Positions 25,901 to 36,400 of a stretch of 64,000 nucleotides of DNA are shown here, in pieces. Position numbers and translations under genes: made by a program. The notes beneath the pieces were generated by a model. The model was given only the letters and a program-made list of their open reading frames with translations, made no database searches and was not told the origin of the DNA. Source of the DNA: Mytilus galloprovincialis (taxonomy: Eukaryota; Mollusca; Bivalvia; Mytilida; Mytilidae). The stretch's first letter is position 1. Each line of letters begins with the position of its first letter. The DNA is taken from assembly GCF_965363235.1 (NCBI RefSeq), contig NC_134847.1, positions 63,582,439 to 63,646,438 of the forward strand, written 5' to 3'.

Positions 25901-26476
25901 CATGAAAAAAATGTACGTGATTTTCATGTGAAAATTCACATGATTTTCACATGAGAATTAATTGAGACTCACAAATACTGATTTCACGTGAGTTTCACGT
26001 ATAGGCTCGTTTGAGGTGAAATTCATGTGAATTTCAGGTGAGATTCACATGAATTAAAATTCACGTGAAATTTGCCTGTGTACGTGGTAACAACCTTACT
26101 GATCCGATAATAGTGCTTAAAAATGTATTTCGGACTATTATACAAAGGAGCATTACGTCCATTCCTACCTATTTACATAATGGTTGCCATCGCTAATGGT
26201 TTTTTTCTGGTTTGCTTAAACAATGTATTCATTTATACAAAATGCAACATGATTTTTCTTGAAGGTTGATAACTTAAAGAATTTGTTAGAAAGCTTTTTA
26301 TTGCTGCCAGTTTTATTTGATTGGTTCGTTGTGATATGAAAAGTAAGTAACTTTGTACGCTGATGTCACACTGTTTTATTTTTTTAGTCACAGAACATAC
26401 TACAAACGATGGAAAAGAGACAACAAGGAAAAGACGTTGTAGTCAGTCACCTCTTTCTAAAAGTGATGGAAATTAA
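10820..26476 (+). CDS. STAND gene A: NB-ARC NTPase with winged helix and TPR-like repeats (incomplete copy)
   Basis: Eight exons can be read: 10820-10925, 11742-11872, 12221-12330, 14448-14648, 16191-17727, 18596-18780, 25103-25526 and 26388-26476. They carry P-loop GMGGNGKTTLA, Walker B LLLLDNIDD, sensor LLITSR, a GFNPLLIH motif (the GxP position), a winged helix ending in LHPM, TPR-like repeats and an unrecognised C-terminal domain. This is the layout of APAF1/NLR-type STAND switches, which bind ATP, oligomerise and signal. The protein is probably cytosolic. Compared with gene B, the N-terminal exon is missing from the window. The acceptor before 14448 is AA rather than AG. It may be a pseudogene, an alternatively spliced gene, or have its first exon upstream. 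Confidence 0.8.
10926..11741 (+). other. Gene A intron with tRNA-derived SINE
   Basis: The intron runs from GTACATG to TTTTTAG. It contains a poly-A run at about 10978-10995 and a SINE on the minus strand at about 11115-11260. Confidence 0.7.
11115..11260 (-). repeat. tRNA-derived SINE head
   Basis: On the minus strand the sequence reads GCCCAGGTGGTCGAGTGATT, then GGGTTCGAATCCC, at the spacing expected of RNA polymerase III A and B boxes in a tRNA-Ser/Leu-like head. There is no clean acceptor stem, and it continues as a non-tRNA body, so it is a SINE rather than a tRNA gene. Confidence 0.7.
11742..11872 (+). CDS. Gene A exon, NB-ARC helix region
   Basis: This 131-bp exon (phase 2 in, phase 1 out) encodes ELKSLLQFIRHILKQF and DESVDSMKLRLFSEL, the helical stretch between P-loop and Walker B. 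It is one codon shorter than the gene B exon. Confidence 0.85.
12221..12330 (+). CDS. Gene A exon with Walker B
   Basis: This 110-bp exon is identical in length to gene B's. It encodes DTLLLLDNIDDIHEYWDDLL, whose four hydrophobic residues followed by Asp form the Walker B strand. It ends in phase 0 at AACAAG/GTAATC. Confidence 0.9.
12405..12650 (+). repeat. Dispersed repeat, AGAAGATGTGGT family
   Basis: AGGAAGATGTGG, ACCATTATAGGTC, ACTGAACAGAAAGCTATAAA and AAAACCAACGGTCTAATCTA match, in the same order, the copy at about 59355-59620. Tail pieces of the family recur in reverse orientation at about 34470-34530, 47095-47150, 52870-52915 and 63075-63140. Confidence 0.6.
13962..14050. repeat. Foldback element with 38-bp stem
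   Basis: The sequence starting AGACAATACTTGGTCATG is repeated in reverse complement 13 bp later, ending in CATGACCAAGTATAGTCT. Only a few mismatches interrupt the stem, and the loop is TCGGCTTCGCCTT. It is probably a small foldback transposon remnant. Confidence 0.8.
14448..14648 (+). CDS. Gene A exon with sensor 1 (acceptor lost)
   Basis: The reading frame matches gene B's 35826-36020: IKLLITSRKKL, then RFDGLCLERELQILGYDDC. LLITSR is the RNBS-B/sensor 1 strand. The two bases before the exon are AA, not AG. The nearest upstream AG (14398-14399) would keep the frame and add 16 residues, while the nearest downstream AG (14469-14470) would shift it. The donor CAG/GTATGT is intact. Confidence 0.75.
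14649..16190 (+). other. Gene A intron with SINE
   Basis: A SINE-like element lies at about 15560-15775. The rest is unremarkable AT-rich sequence ending in TTATTAACAG. Confidence 0.7.
15560..15775 (+). repeat. Probable tRNA-derived SINE
   Basis: GATGGTCTCATGGTTACC followed about 35 bp later by GGTTCGACTCTCG resembles an A-box/B-box pair. The body then runs to ACTTAATCTGATT. No intact tRNA cloverleaf is apparent, so it is called a SINE. Confidence 0.5.
16191..17727 (+). CDS. Gene A large exon: GxP motif, winged helix, TPR-like repeats
   Basis: This single 1537-bp open exon encodes SSCGFNPLLIH, a winged helix (FLVQLHVFKTCRFD to FSLHPMVFHFL), a charged helical linker and at least three TPR-like helix pairs: KVFNLLGCVLL, NMALFISNIGVCF and LQKRGKIYLELKDFNSAL. 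It aligns along its whole length with gene B's 37300-38830, with about 80-85% of residues identical by eye. The donor CAAG/GTATGT leaves phase 1. Confidence 0.92.
17728..18595 (+). other. Gene A intron with SINE-like repeat
   Basis: The intron contains a SINE-like copy at 17843-18035 on the minus strand. The segment around 18255-18320 resembles gene B intron sequence near 39868-39950, so part of the intron predates the duplication. Confidence 0.6.
17843..18035 (-). repeat. SINE-like repeat
   Basis: GACGAAAGATACCAGAGGGA, then CAGTCAAACTCATAAATCG, CCATGGCTAA and AACACGAACCCCACC match copies at 35472-35655 and 40520-40705. Confidence 0.7.
18596..18780 (+). CDS. Gene A exon, helical repeat
   Basis: This 185-bp exon, the same length as in gene B, encodes VRKEHLEISRVLYDRIADLI, then an EEYEEIKSNHIWLL segment and VNKFKGLYK. 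It continues the helical repeat region and is flanked by AATAG and AAG/GTAATG. Confidence 0.88.
19290..19556 (+). repeat. Imperfect threefold repeat, GACGGGATGT
   Basis: GACGGGATGTATAAGTACAG and close variants, followed by an AG(A/T)(G/C)CACGTCA-like segment, occur at about 19295, 19399 and 19526, with related sequence between. The spacing is about 105-125 bp. Confidence 0.6.
20976..23366 (+). repeat. 350-bp tandem repeat array, about 6.8 copies
   Basis: The unit repeats every 350 bp (for example at 21200, 21550, 21900, 22250 and 22600); one later unit is 349 bp. Units differ at few positions. The first two full units share variants (TTTTAACATC, CCTCAGCTC), while later units carry TTTTTACATC and CATCAGCTC, showing stepwise local expansion. 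Each unit contains CTGATGAAGG..GAAAAGCGC and a GGTCGATACCTCTGCTGG box. The array interrupts a gene A intron. The short open frames in the units look spurious. Confidence 0.97.
21197..21234 (+). ncRNA. Hammerhead-like motif in 350-bp monomer (repeated in each unit)
   Basis: CTGATGA (21197-21203) is followed by a GG/CC mini-stem, GAAA, and a GCG/CGC hairpin with a 7-base loop (CTTCGGA). The order matches hammerhead box 1, stem II, box 2 and stem III. The expected U before the cleavage position and stem I are not clear. It recurs every 350 bp through the array. Confidence 0.4.
23738..23786 (+). repeat. Fragment of CGTACG-type terminal inverted repeat
   Basis: ATACGCGTATGGTCCAAATA, then CTCATATGGTCCGGACC closely resembles the right end of the inverted-repeat element at 60817-61530. 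No mate was seen nearby, so this is a single end or solo remnant. Confidence 0.6.
24700..24960 (+). repeat. Dispersed repeat shared at the same site in gene B
   Basis: TGGTCTATTTGTTA, GTGCTG, GAGAGAGTTCAGTACTCAAA and the end GTAATCATTAGATGTCCATTG correspond to 41725-41985 in the equivalent intron of gene B. Relatives lie near 9200, 33000, 34190 and 53280. Confidence 0.6.
25103..25526 (+). CDS. Gene A C-terminal domain exon
   Basis: This 424-bp exon, the same length and phase as gene B's, encodes KFQKRYKNVLELLGEDKLL, then an acidic segment with DDVLPIVLNNI and a helical end (VTYCLNHCKEE). It appears all-alpha with two Cys near the end. I do not recognise the domain. Its first two thirds are about 96% identical in DNA to gene B. 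Confidence 0.88.
25527..26387 (+). other. Gene A last intron, mostly an inverted-repeat element
   Basis: More than half is the inverted-repeat element at 25608-26080. The remainder is unremarkable and ends TTTTTTTAG. Confidence 0.75.
25608..26080. mobile_element. MITE-like inverted repeat rich in CACATG/CACGTG
   Basis: The ends are CACAGGCAAAATTT and AAATTTGCCTGTG, flanked by TA on both sides, as expected for a TA target duplication of a Tc1/mariner-type non-autonomous element. The interior is many degenerate copies of TTCACATGAA or TTCACGTGAA, so the whole element can fold back on itself. No coding sequence. Confidence 0.75.
26388..26476 (+). CDS. Gene A terminal exon
   Basis: The exon encodes TEHTTNDGKETTRKRRCSQS, then PLSKSDGN and stop. 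The RKRRC cluster is basic and shared with gene B, which could be a nuclear localisation signal (inference). AATAAA lies 44 bp after the stop. Confidence 0.85.
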
Positions 26477-26519
26477 CTCAAACTAGGAAAATAATATTCG
26501 ATGCTTTCATGCAAATGAT

Positions 26520-26525
26520 AATAAA
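26520..26525 (+). terminator. Poly(A) signal of gene A
   Basis: AATAAA, overlapped by a second AATAAA, 44 bp downstream of the stop codon. Confidence 0.7.
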
Positions 26526-28759
26526 TAAAAGTTCAATTTTAACTAAAACAACCAGGAAACGATGAGGATTTTAATTGATATTATCATATCAAAAATAATA
26601 AAACATAATTCAAATTTTAAAGTCTTTACATTCATATTCATTTTATATATATAAGTGTTTAAAGTAGGGTTTAGATTACTATGAGTGAAGAGTTTGTAAT
26701 TATCACTATTCCACATCCAATGAAACAATGAATACATGTACAGGGATATTTTTTAATGTATTGCTGTTATGTTGACGCATAACGGGAGAAGGATTTATAT
26801 GTTTCAAAAGACTTGTTTTTGTATCCAACATATGACTACTCTATAAAATTAAACTGTTACATTGTCATGAGTTAAAACTATATACACCTATATCACTACC
26901 TTTCTCTAGGGGGACAAAAGTTTTTATAGGTGAGGGAAGTAGTAGAATATATATCTTATTGGTATCATTTTGGTAGCAGTACATTTCAGAAAATTTTAGC
27001 AAGTTAAAGGAATTTTGTTTACCTAAAATTTCACGTACACTTGTTTTATACAATATATATATATATATATGTATATAAAAAAAAAGTGGTTAAAATGCTA
27101 ATGAGACAGCTATTATATATGACTACCAGATGTCATTGTTTTCTTAATTAAAAATTCCTTTTTCGTTCATACCGGTTAATTACTTTATTATGTTTATACT
27201 GAAAAATAATTTTGCTTTGAGTTAGAAAAAGTATGGTCATCAAAAGAGTTGACATGTTACTATGTAGTGTACATTTACCATTATGTTACTTGATGTTCTT
27301 GCAATACACACAGTACGGTGACTAGTCAATCTTTGAGAACTACTTTTCATAGGATGGGAGTCATTGAATATGCGTATATAATCAATTATTAAAAATAGTC
27401 CTATTTATGTTAAGAAAAAGTTCTTTTATGTCTTAAAAAATGCATTTCATCGCGAGGTACAGAAAATATACTGTAAACAGTAGACTATAAATATAGGTGA
27501 TACTAGATACAAGAGAACTCTTAATCTTAAATACTACAAACCACCTCTGTACTATGGAAGATTATAATATAACTGGACTAGAAATACACACAACCTGTAA
27601 TTAACTGCCTTTACAGCGCTTTCGCGCTTTGATTACTTTCTTGATAGTAGGTTCTCTGATGAGTCTTTTGTAATCGAAACCGCGTCTTTCGTTCCACTCC
27701 CCAGGCGTATATACAAAATTTAGTCCTGGTATATATGATGAGTTTATTTACCCATCCCTAAAACACAATACTCTTCAACTTCGTACCTTTGGATTTATTA
27801 CTTTTTTTTAATTTGAGTGTCACTGCTGAGTCGTTGTAGACATAAATTATCATTGATATTGTCATAATTATAAATTAACTGTTTACCAAAGTTTTGTTTT
27901 TTTCTAAATAAAAATAAAGTTTTTTTTCTCTCAGCAACGTAGCTGTATATGGCAAAATTCTTTTAGCATTTCAGTTCGGCAATGCTTTTGAACTTCGTAC
28001 TTGACACTAATGAGTCTTTTGTAAACACAACGCGCGTCTAGCGTACAAAATTGTAATCCTGGTATCTATGATAAGTTTATTTAATGTTTTCATTTTGGGT
28101 TATTAATGAGTGTGATTATAAGGAATTTGTTACATAATGCAATCAAAACTATGATAAAACAAATTCTATTTTTAATATAAGTCTTTTATTCGTAATATTA
28201 ACCTGTTTTGTTTTTTTTTTGGGGCGGGGGGGGGGGGGGGGGGGCAAATAAACTATGGTTTGTTGTGAAAATAAAGGATTGTTTTGGTGCTAAATAAAAT
28301 GCCAAATGACGCAAATGTAAATCACCGATGTTTATGTCCCATTAAGTTACAAAGTTTTTTAATTGTTCCGATTCATATACATCTATAGCTTTCTGATGTA
28401 TGGCGTTGAGTCTTCCTGTTGATGGGAAATCTAGAAAAATGCTTCAGCCGCCAGAAATTTAAAACCTAATGTTTTCAATCATTATGCATGTAAAGAATTC
28501 GTAGTAATAACCATTTGCACAAAAAATTCATATTCATTTGTTGCAGGCTTTGAATTACAGTTTGAACCTTTTAGCTATGCTTTCATTTTTATCTAAATTT
28601 CTAACATAACTAAGACAAATATATTTTAATATCTATATTTGCAGTCTAAATCTCATTTATTTTGCAGTAAAAGATACTGATAAATTACGACGTTTCTATA
28701 TGATATGCAATAATAAGATAATATTGGAGAGTAAAAACTAAATATTTGAACACTTTTGT

Positions 28760-29300
28760 TTCATTGGAAATTCATTGGAAATATTTGCTCAAGAGAACGT
28801 CAAACTGAAGTTTATGCACGTATCATTTTGGCCCCTCAATGCTCTTCAAAAAACATTGTACTTGTTTGGCTTTATAACTATTTTGATCTGAGCGTCACTG
28901 ATGAATCTTCTGTAGACGAAACGTGCGTCTGGCGTATCAAATTATAATCCTGGTATATTTGATAACTATTTACACCACTCGGTCGATGCTACTGGTGGTG
29001 GACGTTTCATCCCCGAGGGTTTCACCAGCTCAGTAGTGAGCACTCCGGTGTTGACATGAATATCAGTTATATGGTCATTTTTATAAATTTTCTGTAACTA
29101 ATTTTTGAAATATCGAAAAACTAAGGATTTTCTTTTCCCAGGAATATATTACCTTAGCCGTATTTGGCAGAACTTTTTGGTATTTTGGGTCCCCAATGCT
29201 CTTCAATATTGTTCTTGTTTGGCTGTTTAACTATTTTGATCTGAGCGTCACTGATGAGTCTTATGTGATTGGCGTATTAAATCATAATCCTTGTACCTTT
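28760..29300 (+). repeat. Monomers of the diverged 350-bp family
   Basis: GAGCGTCACTGATGA..GACGAAACGTGCGTC, a GGTCGATGCTACTGGTGG box, CAGTAGTGAGCACTCCGGTG and a second GAGCGTCACTGATGAGTC occur in the same order as in the main array. This is the subfamily also present at 38990-39690. Confidence 0.75.
28898..28936 (+). ncRNA. Hammerhead-like motif, GACGAAAC subtype
   Basis: CTGATGA, a stem II with one weakened pair, GACGAAAC and a GTGCGTCTGGC hairpin ending GCGTA follow hammerhead order. Stem I is not obvious. Confidence 0.4.
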
Positions 29301-29984
29301 AATAACAATTATGCAGGGTACACTAATTGTATTGCTTGCAAAATTGCATTGATAAACCATTCCAAACAAAAACAGCTAGAAGATTGGTTACTAAAAATAT
29401 TTACATTTATATATACATCTACAATACAAGAATATTCGATCGTTTTAAATGAATAATGGTTTACCGCACTAATTCACATAGGCGCAATATAAAAAAAAAT
29501 CAATTATACATCCATAAATGTACGTACACTCTTATAACTATAATATATAATGTTAAATTCCTATTACTGAGGTCGGTTAGTAGAAACAATATATCTGTTT
29601 TGTTATAATAACTTGTTCTCAGTAATTTCTGATTTATTTGCGGAAAGGGGATATAAATTTGTGAAGCAATTTTTCATATTAAAATTTAAATGTAAGAAAT
29701 TTTCGTTCAAAGAACTGACTCCTCCCCCTTTCCAAACAAAACAAGACATTGCGATAGGGCCTTCCGAATTTTGCCGAAGTCTAGATTTAACATTGTAATC
29801 TAACGCAACATTTAACAGATTAAAGGGTCGATAAAATTTCAATTCAAGCTATCAAACTTTATACAATATAAATAGATTGACCTCAATAAATAAAATACCC
29901 GGATGGAAACAAGGTAACGGGAAAGTAAATTAAAGCATTTTAACTAATATGTTTTAATGTCTTTAATACGTTACAATTGTCAAT

Positions 29985-30438
29985 ATGGCTACTAATTCTT
30001 CATCTGCAAAAAAGCCATGCATTGGAGCCGAAAATTCAACTTTGAGTCCAGTAGATGCTGCTGTTCATGAACTCAAAGAACATCTGTTAGTAGATGAGGA
30101 ATTCTGTCAAGAATGGAAAAAAACCAATCCCTTTTATATAGACGATGACGATGTGATTGGCAGTATAAATGCAATGCGGGCACGTACAACGGAAGAAGAA
30201 GTTCTCCAAGCCCTTATACTAACAACAGAAACACTAAATCTTCATATTGATTCTGGAACAACTAAAGTAGCAGACAAATTTAAAGAATACAGACAAACAC
30301 TTCAAAACTGTCTGGATAAATTGAAATGTGAAAAAGAATATGAAATTAAACATTTTGTTGGCAGAGTGAAGGATATTGAGTCAGTAATGAAAGTTTTTTA
30401 CAAAGATCTGAGAGATTGTAGTAACACCAATTATATAG
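29985..30438 (+). CDS. Gene B exon 1, N-terminal domain
   Basis: The exon encodes MATNSSSAKKP, then a helical region (AAVHELKEHLLVDEEFCQEW, VLQALILTTETLNL) and HFVGRVKDIESVMKVFYKDL. FVGR preceding a P-loop is typical of NB-ARC proteins. The preceding 130 residues match no effector domain I know. The donor ATAG/GTAAGA leaves one base of the next Gly codon. Confidence 0.85.
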
Positions 30439-33400
30439 GTAAGACAAGTGACACTCAAAGACACACATACGAGTTTGACTGTCCCTCTGCTATCGTTCGT
30501 CCCTCCTTTACTCTTATGTTTTGTCCTACAAAATAACTGCAATACACACATTCAGTTCACTAGTTTAGTTGAACACTTTTAAACAAAATCAGAATCATGA
30601 TTGATACCACGTATAATATTGTTGATTAAACAAACTTAGCATTAACAACAATTTGTGCACTGATTTTTAGCGCCTCTTATTGACGATAATTATAAAAGTG
30701 TAGTGTTATTTTCATTTTGTAGCTTCGGTACTAAGCTGATTTGTAACATACCTTTCGTTTATTCTCCTTTTCCAAGTCAAATAAGACTTAAAAAAAAACT
30801 ACGTTCCAACTCACTCTTGAAGGTTTATATATTTGAAAACTTATTTTTATTTAGATTCGTTTTGATTAAGTTCACGCGGTAAAGAAATATAGGCATCTAA
30901 TGGATTTCGATTTTTTAAAATCCAGCTAAAGTGGGGCATCCGATAAATTGTACGGGATGCGTACATGTGCGGTCATGTCCAGTCGGAATGAGAACTTTAC
31001 ATCCGATGCATCATGGTGTACGCTCTAGGAGAATTTAAAAACAATTGCATTTACTCTATGAGGGGTTCGTACTTGACAGGAGCAAATTAAATATCTGTAT
31101 CCTTTCTTTCAAAACCTCATTTTCCAGTGACAGACATGACTGACATACATTTACCCGTTTTATAAATTTTGAAATTATCAAATCAATAAGTTTCAACTCC
31201 CTAAGGCAAAGTTCGCTTCCGGTGAATTGGCATTTTTTTTTATGTATTTTTTCATGATTACACAGATATTTCGGTTTTCTACATCCTTGTCTTTAATGAT
31301 GATGTAGAGAAAGTACATTTATATTTTTTAAAACGAATTCTAAAGGTTAGAAAAACTGCTGTAAATAACATGGTTTACTGTGAATTGGGACGTTATCCAA
31401 TGTATTATGAAAGACAAAGAAGACTGATTCATTTTTGGTTTAAATTATTAAATACGGATAACTGTATACTTAAAGCATGTTATGAAGATATGTTGGAGAG
31501 TTCATTTAAAAAACCCAATGACAAATCGAATTGGGCATGTTCAGTCAAAGATATTTTATGTAGATATGGTTTTCATGATGTATGGCTAAAACAAAGCGTA
31601 AATAATGTTGATATATTCATACATGAGTTAAAACAAAGAATGAAAGATACCTTTATTGCTGATGCTAATGCTTTTTTTAATAATTCATCAAAATGTATAC
31701 TTTATAGATATATATATGACACAGATATACTGCAATTTTATTTAGATAGACCTGTTAATCAAATATATAAACCTTTTATATGTAAATATCGTATATCCGC
31801 CCATAGCCTCAATATAGAAACAGGCAGATATTACAATGTAGATAGAGAAAATAGATTATGTACTATGTGCAATAACAATATTGTAGAAGATGAATACCAT
31901 GTTGTTCTAGAATGTAATAGATATAGTGATGTAAGAAAACTATACATTAAGAAATATTATTGGCAATATCCATCCACTTTTAAACTTATACAGTTGTTAT
32001 CAGTTCACAATGTGAAAGAACTTAATAATTTAGGTAAATTTTTGTTTAATATTGAAGTATTAGTAGTTGTATTAATTATTTATCATATGAATTTATTTTC
32101 ATTCTCCGCCATACATGTATTGTGTATAATTATTGTATTTATATTTCACTGATACAAAATATTGTAAAATTGTATATTCTATAAGCTGTATTGCTTCTGA
32201 ATAAAGTATTATTATTATTAAAATTTTCGGCTTTGAGCCTTCTTGGAGAAGGTAAATCCAGAAATGCGCTTCGGGCCCACTTTATTAATAAAGTATAGTG
32301 TTCGTTTGGGAAAAGAATAAATTTTGCAATATTAGTTATATAAATGTTTTGCACCACGAAGAAGCATGAAATATTTGCCAATGGAATTAAAGAAAACAAT
32401 AGTCAACTAATCGTTATCACTTGTTTCTTCATACCGTGTAATCAGCAGTGTCGAAATTGAGAATGTGTTCGACATTACAGATTTCCATCAGAAAGGGCTA
32501 TTTTTTTCATTATATTTCCAGCGGTTGGCCTTGAATTTGATTAGAAAAAAAGTAAAATCACAAAAATACTGAGCTCATAGGAAAATTCAAAACGGAAAGT
32601 CCCCCATCAAATGGAAAAATCAAAAGCTCAAATAAATGAAAAAATAGATAACAACTGTCATATTCTTGACTTGGTACGGTCATTTTTTTTTAAATTTATG
32701 TAGAAGGCCCATATCTTATTGCAGGTGTTTGTTTGTGTGGAATGGGAGGAAATGGCAAAACAACACTAGCTGAACACATTGGGCTTAAACTTCAGAAACG
32801 GAAATGGTCATTTAAAAAGTTTGAATTCAGGTACATGTACTATCATTGAACATTTACATACCGCTTTACCAATAGAATTTTAAATAAAATATGTTCCTGA
32901 AAGACATTTACACACATTTAAAGTTTCAATAAAAAATATATAATTGCAACTGAGATTTATCCTGAAAACCCCGCCTGTTTTGCTGTTGGTTTGTTTATCC
33001 TACATTTGCTAGAGACTTATGAGTGGGTTGAGATCACACAAAGCATGTCCCTAGTCAGGAGCTTCTGGTCTTTGTTAGTATTGTATGTTTTGTTTTTATG
33101 CCCAACCTACGATAGTAGAGGGGCATTATGTTTTCTGGTCTTTGCGTCCGTTCGTCCGTTCGTCTGTCCGTCCGTCTGTCCGTTGGTTCGTCCGTCCGTC
33201 TGTCCCGTTTCAGGTTAAAGTTTTTGGTCAAGGTAGTTTTTGATGAAGTTGAAGTCCAATCGACTTCAAACTTAGTATACATGTTCCCTATGATATGATA
33301 TTTTTAATTTTAATGCCAAATTAGAGGGTTTACCCCAATTTCACGGTCCACTGAACATAGAAAATGATAGTGCGAGTGGGGCATTCGTGTACTGGGGACA

Positions 33401-36400
33401 TATTCTTGTTTTTAATTTACATTCATTTATATGTTTTGGAGTTTAGTATGACGTCCATTTTCTCTGAACAAGTTGACGATTTTAGATAAGGGACAAGTTA
33501 AAGCCCGCCTCAATGTGCGGGATTTTCTCGCTCTATTGAAGACCCATTTCATTCGGCTGTATTCTGCATTGTGGTCGGGTTGTTGTCTTTTAGACATATT
33601 TCCTATTTCCATTGTCAGTTGTATTCAAGTAAACATTTGAACCTTTATTTTAAATAACATAGTAGATTTTAATTCAATATTTTTTCTTCAATCAATATAC
33701 TCTTTTTGAACATATTTCATTATGACGATCATATACATATTAACAAGAATGTATATCATGTTTTGTCCGATCACTATGGTAATTCATCTACAAAACCAAA
33801 GCGTGTACCTTTGAATTTCCTGTATGATTTAATTTGAAACTATCTGTAGAGTTATCATAAACAACATCCCCAATACACTGAAAGAGAAGAATATTTATGT
33901 CTTATCACAGTTAGGGTTGTACTTTAAAGGTTACTTTTATTTTCTAAGTTGCTGTTTAAGTCAGTTTCGAATTGTTGGCAATATTTCTTTTATAAAATTT
34001 GAAGTAAAATGTGTTTTCTTGTTTCAGGGGACTTACTTCATTGATGCAGTTTATAAGACAAATCCTACTAGAGTTTGGTCATACAAGTTTGGATGAAAAT
34101 GTAGACCGAATGAAATCCAAGTTATTTTCAGTTCTTGAAGATCAGAGTGAACTCAAGCAAGGTACATTATATCGTCACGTCTGTATCATAACACAAATTT
34201 GTATAAGGACTAAGCGCTCAAAAACATGTTTTCTCTCTGCCACATTCTTCATGTGCCTGTCCTAAGCCTTTAGTCAGTAGTTCAATAGTTGTCTGGTTCG
34301 TGTCTGTCATGTTGGTTTTTTCGTTAGTTGTTTTGTTTCAAATTATTATGTTACTTTTTCATGGAATTGTTTCATATGTCGCGGCTGTTTATAGACGGAC
34401 TATATACGGTATGTTTTTTTTTTCTCCTTGTTGATGGCCGTACAGTTGCCTATGATTGCTTACATCCACTTTATTTAAACTTGGTGGATAATTGTCTCAT
34501 TGGAAATCATATCCCATATCCCTTTTTTAATATGTATTTATAGTCAGTTTTTTTTTATCATTATGTACATAAAAAATTAATATCATCATTAAATTAGCTA
34601 TGAAAGCGGTATAGCCTATAGAAATAAAACTCTTCAGAGTATTATTCAGTATTTTGCGCTTTAACACTATTTGAAAGATTCAAATTGATCTTATCAATGT
34701 TTCAGATAAAAATGAAAGTAACACGTGTAAGTTTATTGCTTCAGAATCGTAAAACTTTTCTAGATTTATCTTCATCAGGAATGCTTAAAGCCAAATATTT
34801 GACGACCAATGATGTATAAAACCAAAACTGTTGAAGAGCTTTATTTAAAAAAAAATACCTAAAATAATAGCCAAATCCTCCTTAGGCAACTTTGACTGAG
34901 GGAGTTGAAAACTTAGTTTCTTTATAATTTCAAAATGTATAAATGGGGTTTAGAAAGGTTCGTTATTAATAATGCCAGTATCCTACATCAGGAAAGATCA
35001 ATGCAGAAACCTCCAGTTTATAAACGATTTGTTATGAAACTATATTTAGAAAAACAATATTTATTTTATTTTCAGAAACATTATTACTACTGGATAATAT
35101 TGATGATATCCACAGAGACTGGGATGATTTACTCAAATTTCTCGAGCAACTGATGATAACTCTGGACAACACCACAGATAACAAGGTTATTCATAGTGTT
35201 GTCTTGTACAATAACATACGTGATGGCTTAATAAATCAGATTAGCTATGAAAAAGAATATTCTTTTTTTTCAAATTATCCTCAAATTCAAGTGTGTTATC
35301 GGCTGATATATTTGCAAGAATGTGAAAGAAGAAAATGTTTGTATAGATATGTCGTAACAGTCAATTATAGAATAAGGTCAAAACCTTTATATTTATATTA
35401 AGTTTTAATAATATTTTTGGCAATCTTGGATATACAAATCGATTAAAATTCGCAGATCTTAAATTAAAAAAAAGGGGCGAAAGATACCAGTGGGACATTC
35501 AAACTCATAAATCGAAAATAAACTGACACGCCATGGCTAACAAATAAAAAGACAAACAGTCAATTTAAAGAACAAAAGACACAACATAGAAAACTAAAGA
35601 CTAAGCAACACGAACCCCACCAAAAAATGGGGGTGATCTCTGTTGCTCCGGAAGGTTAAGCAAATCCTTAGATAATTTACAAACAAACATACAGATAAAC
35701 AGATGTAAATATTTAACTATGCACGGATTAAATGTTCCAAAAAAAATTGAGATTAGGATAAAACTGAATAGAAATTTGATTTTGCTCATACGAATATTTA
35801 CATCTTTTTTTATTCATACTTACAGATTAAACTTCTCATAACATCAAGAAAAAAATTAATGTCAGAAATGGGGATAATTCAATCTATAACGAATTTCTTC
35901 ACAAGTTTGCCGACAGAAATGGATCGATTTGATGGATTATGCCTAGAAAGAGAATTAGAAACACTTGGTTACGATGACTGTTCAAAACTTGTTAGCTCTT
36001 TATTACCAAGAGAAATACAAGTATGTTATACCAAGATAAAAAATTAGTTTTAATAGAATGGGGCAGGTCAAATTTGTCTAAAAGTTATTGGCCTTACATA
36101 GAGAATTTGACCCCCTTCCTTACCAATATCTTGAAAACTCTTATTGATAGATAAAAAATTCAAATTACAAAAATGGTCAGCTGGGCTTTGACAACAAATT
36201 TGGTAACAAATTCGACTTCCTAAAGGAGTTATTGACCTTGCATTATAATGTTTACTCGATTTTAAATTTTTCGTAAATCATAGAAGAGAAAGAAAAATGT
36301 AAACAGTAAAACTAATCAGCAAAACAAAAACTTCGAGTAGGTCAATAAATCCATTTCATGTATGAGTTAATGCTCTTGAAAGATGTATTTTTTTTCTTCT

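Larger units (their letters stand above)
26526..29984. other. Intergenic interval between STAND genes A and B
   Basis: No coding exon is seen. It holds a TA run near 27050-27075, degenerate GATGAGTCTTTTGTA motif copies near 27655 and 28010, a homopolymer G run at about 28221-28244, a partial 350-bp-type monomer at about 28340-28480 and a 5'-diverged monomer pair at 28760-29300. Gene B's promoter should lie in the last part, but no clear core element was identified. Confidence 0.6.
32831..34027 (+). other. Gene B intron 2, repeats
   Basis: The intron contains dispersed repeats at about 32990-33080, 33110-33420 (with CGTCCGTTCGTCC simple sequence, also near 47630-47870) and 33425-33615. Otherwise nothing recognised. 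Confidence 0.65.

Noticed and set aside
28221-28244. Poly-G run as a G-quadruplex regulatory site
   Set aside because: It is a homopolymer in a repeat-rich intergenic region with no nearby gene start; length may also be unreliable.
29985-30540. Gene B exon 1 as an independent 183-residue protein
   Set aside because: The last 30 codons run into a SINE-like repeat, and a good donor at 30438 joins in phase to the P-loop exon.
33055-33282. Minus-strand frame with DRRTD repeats
   Set aside because: It is a translation of the degenerate CGTCCGTC tract in a dispersed repeat.
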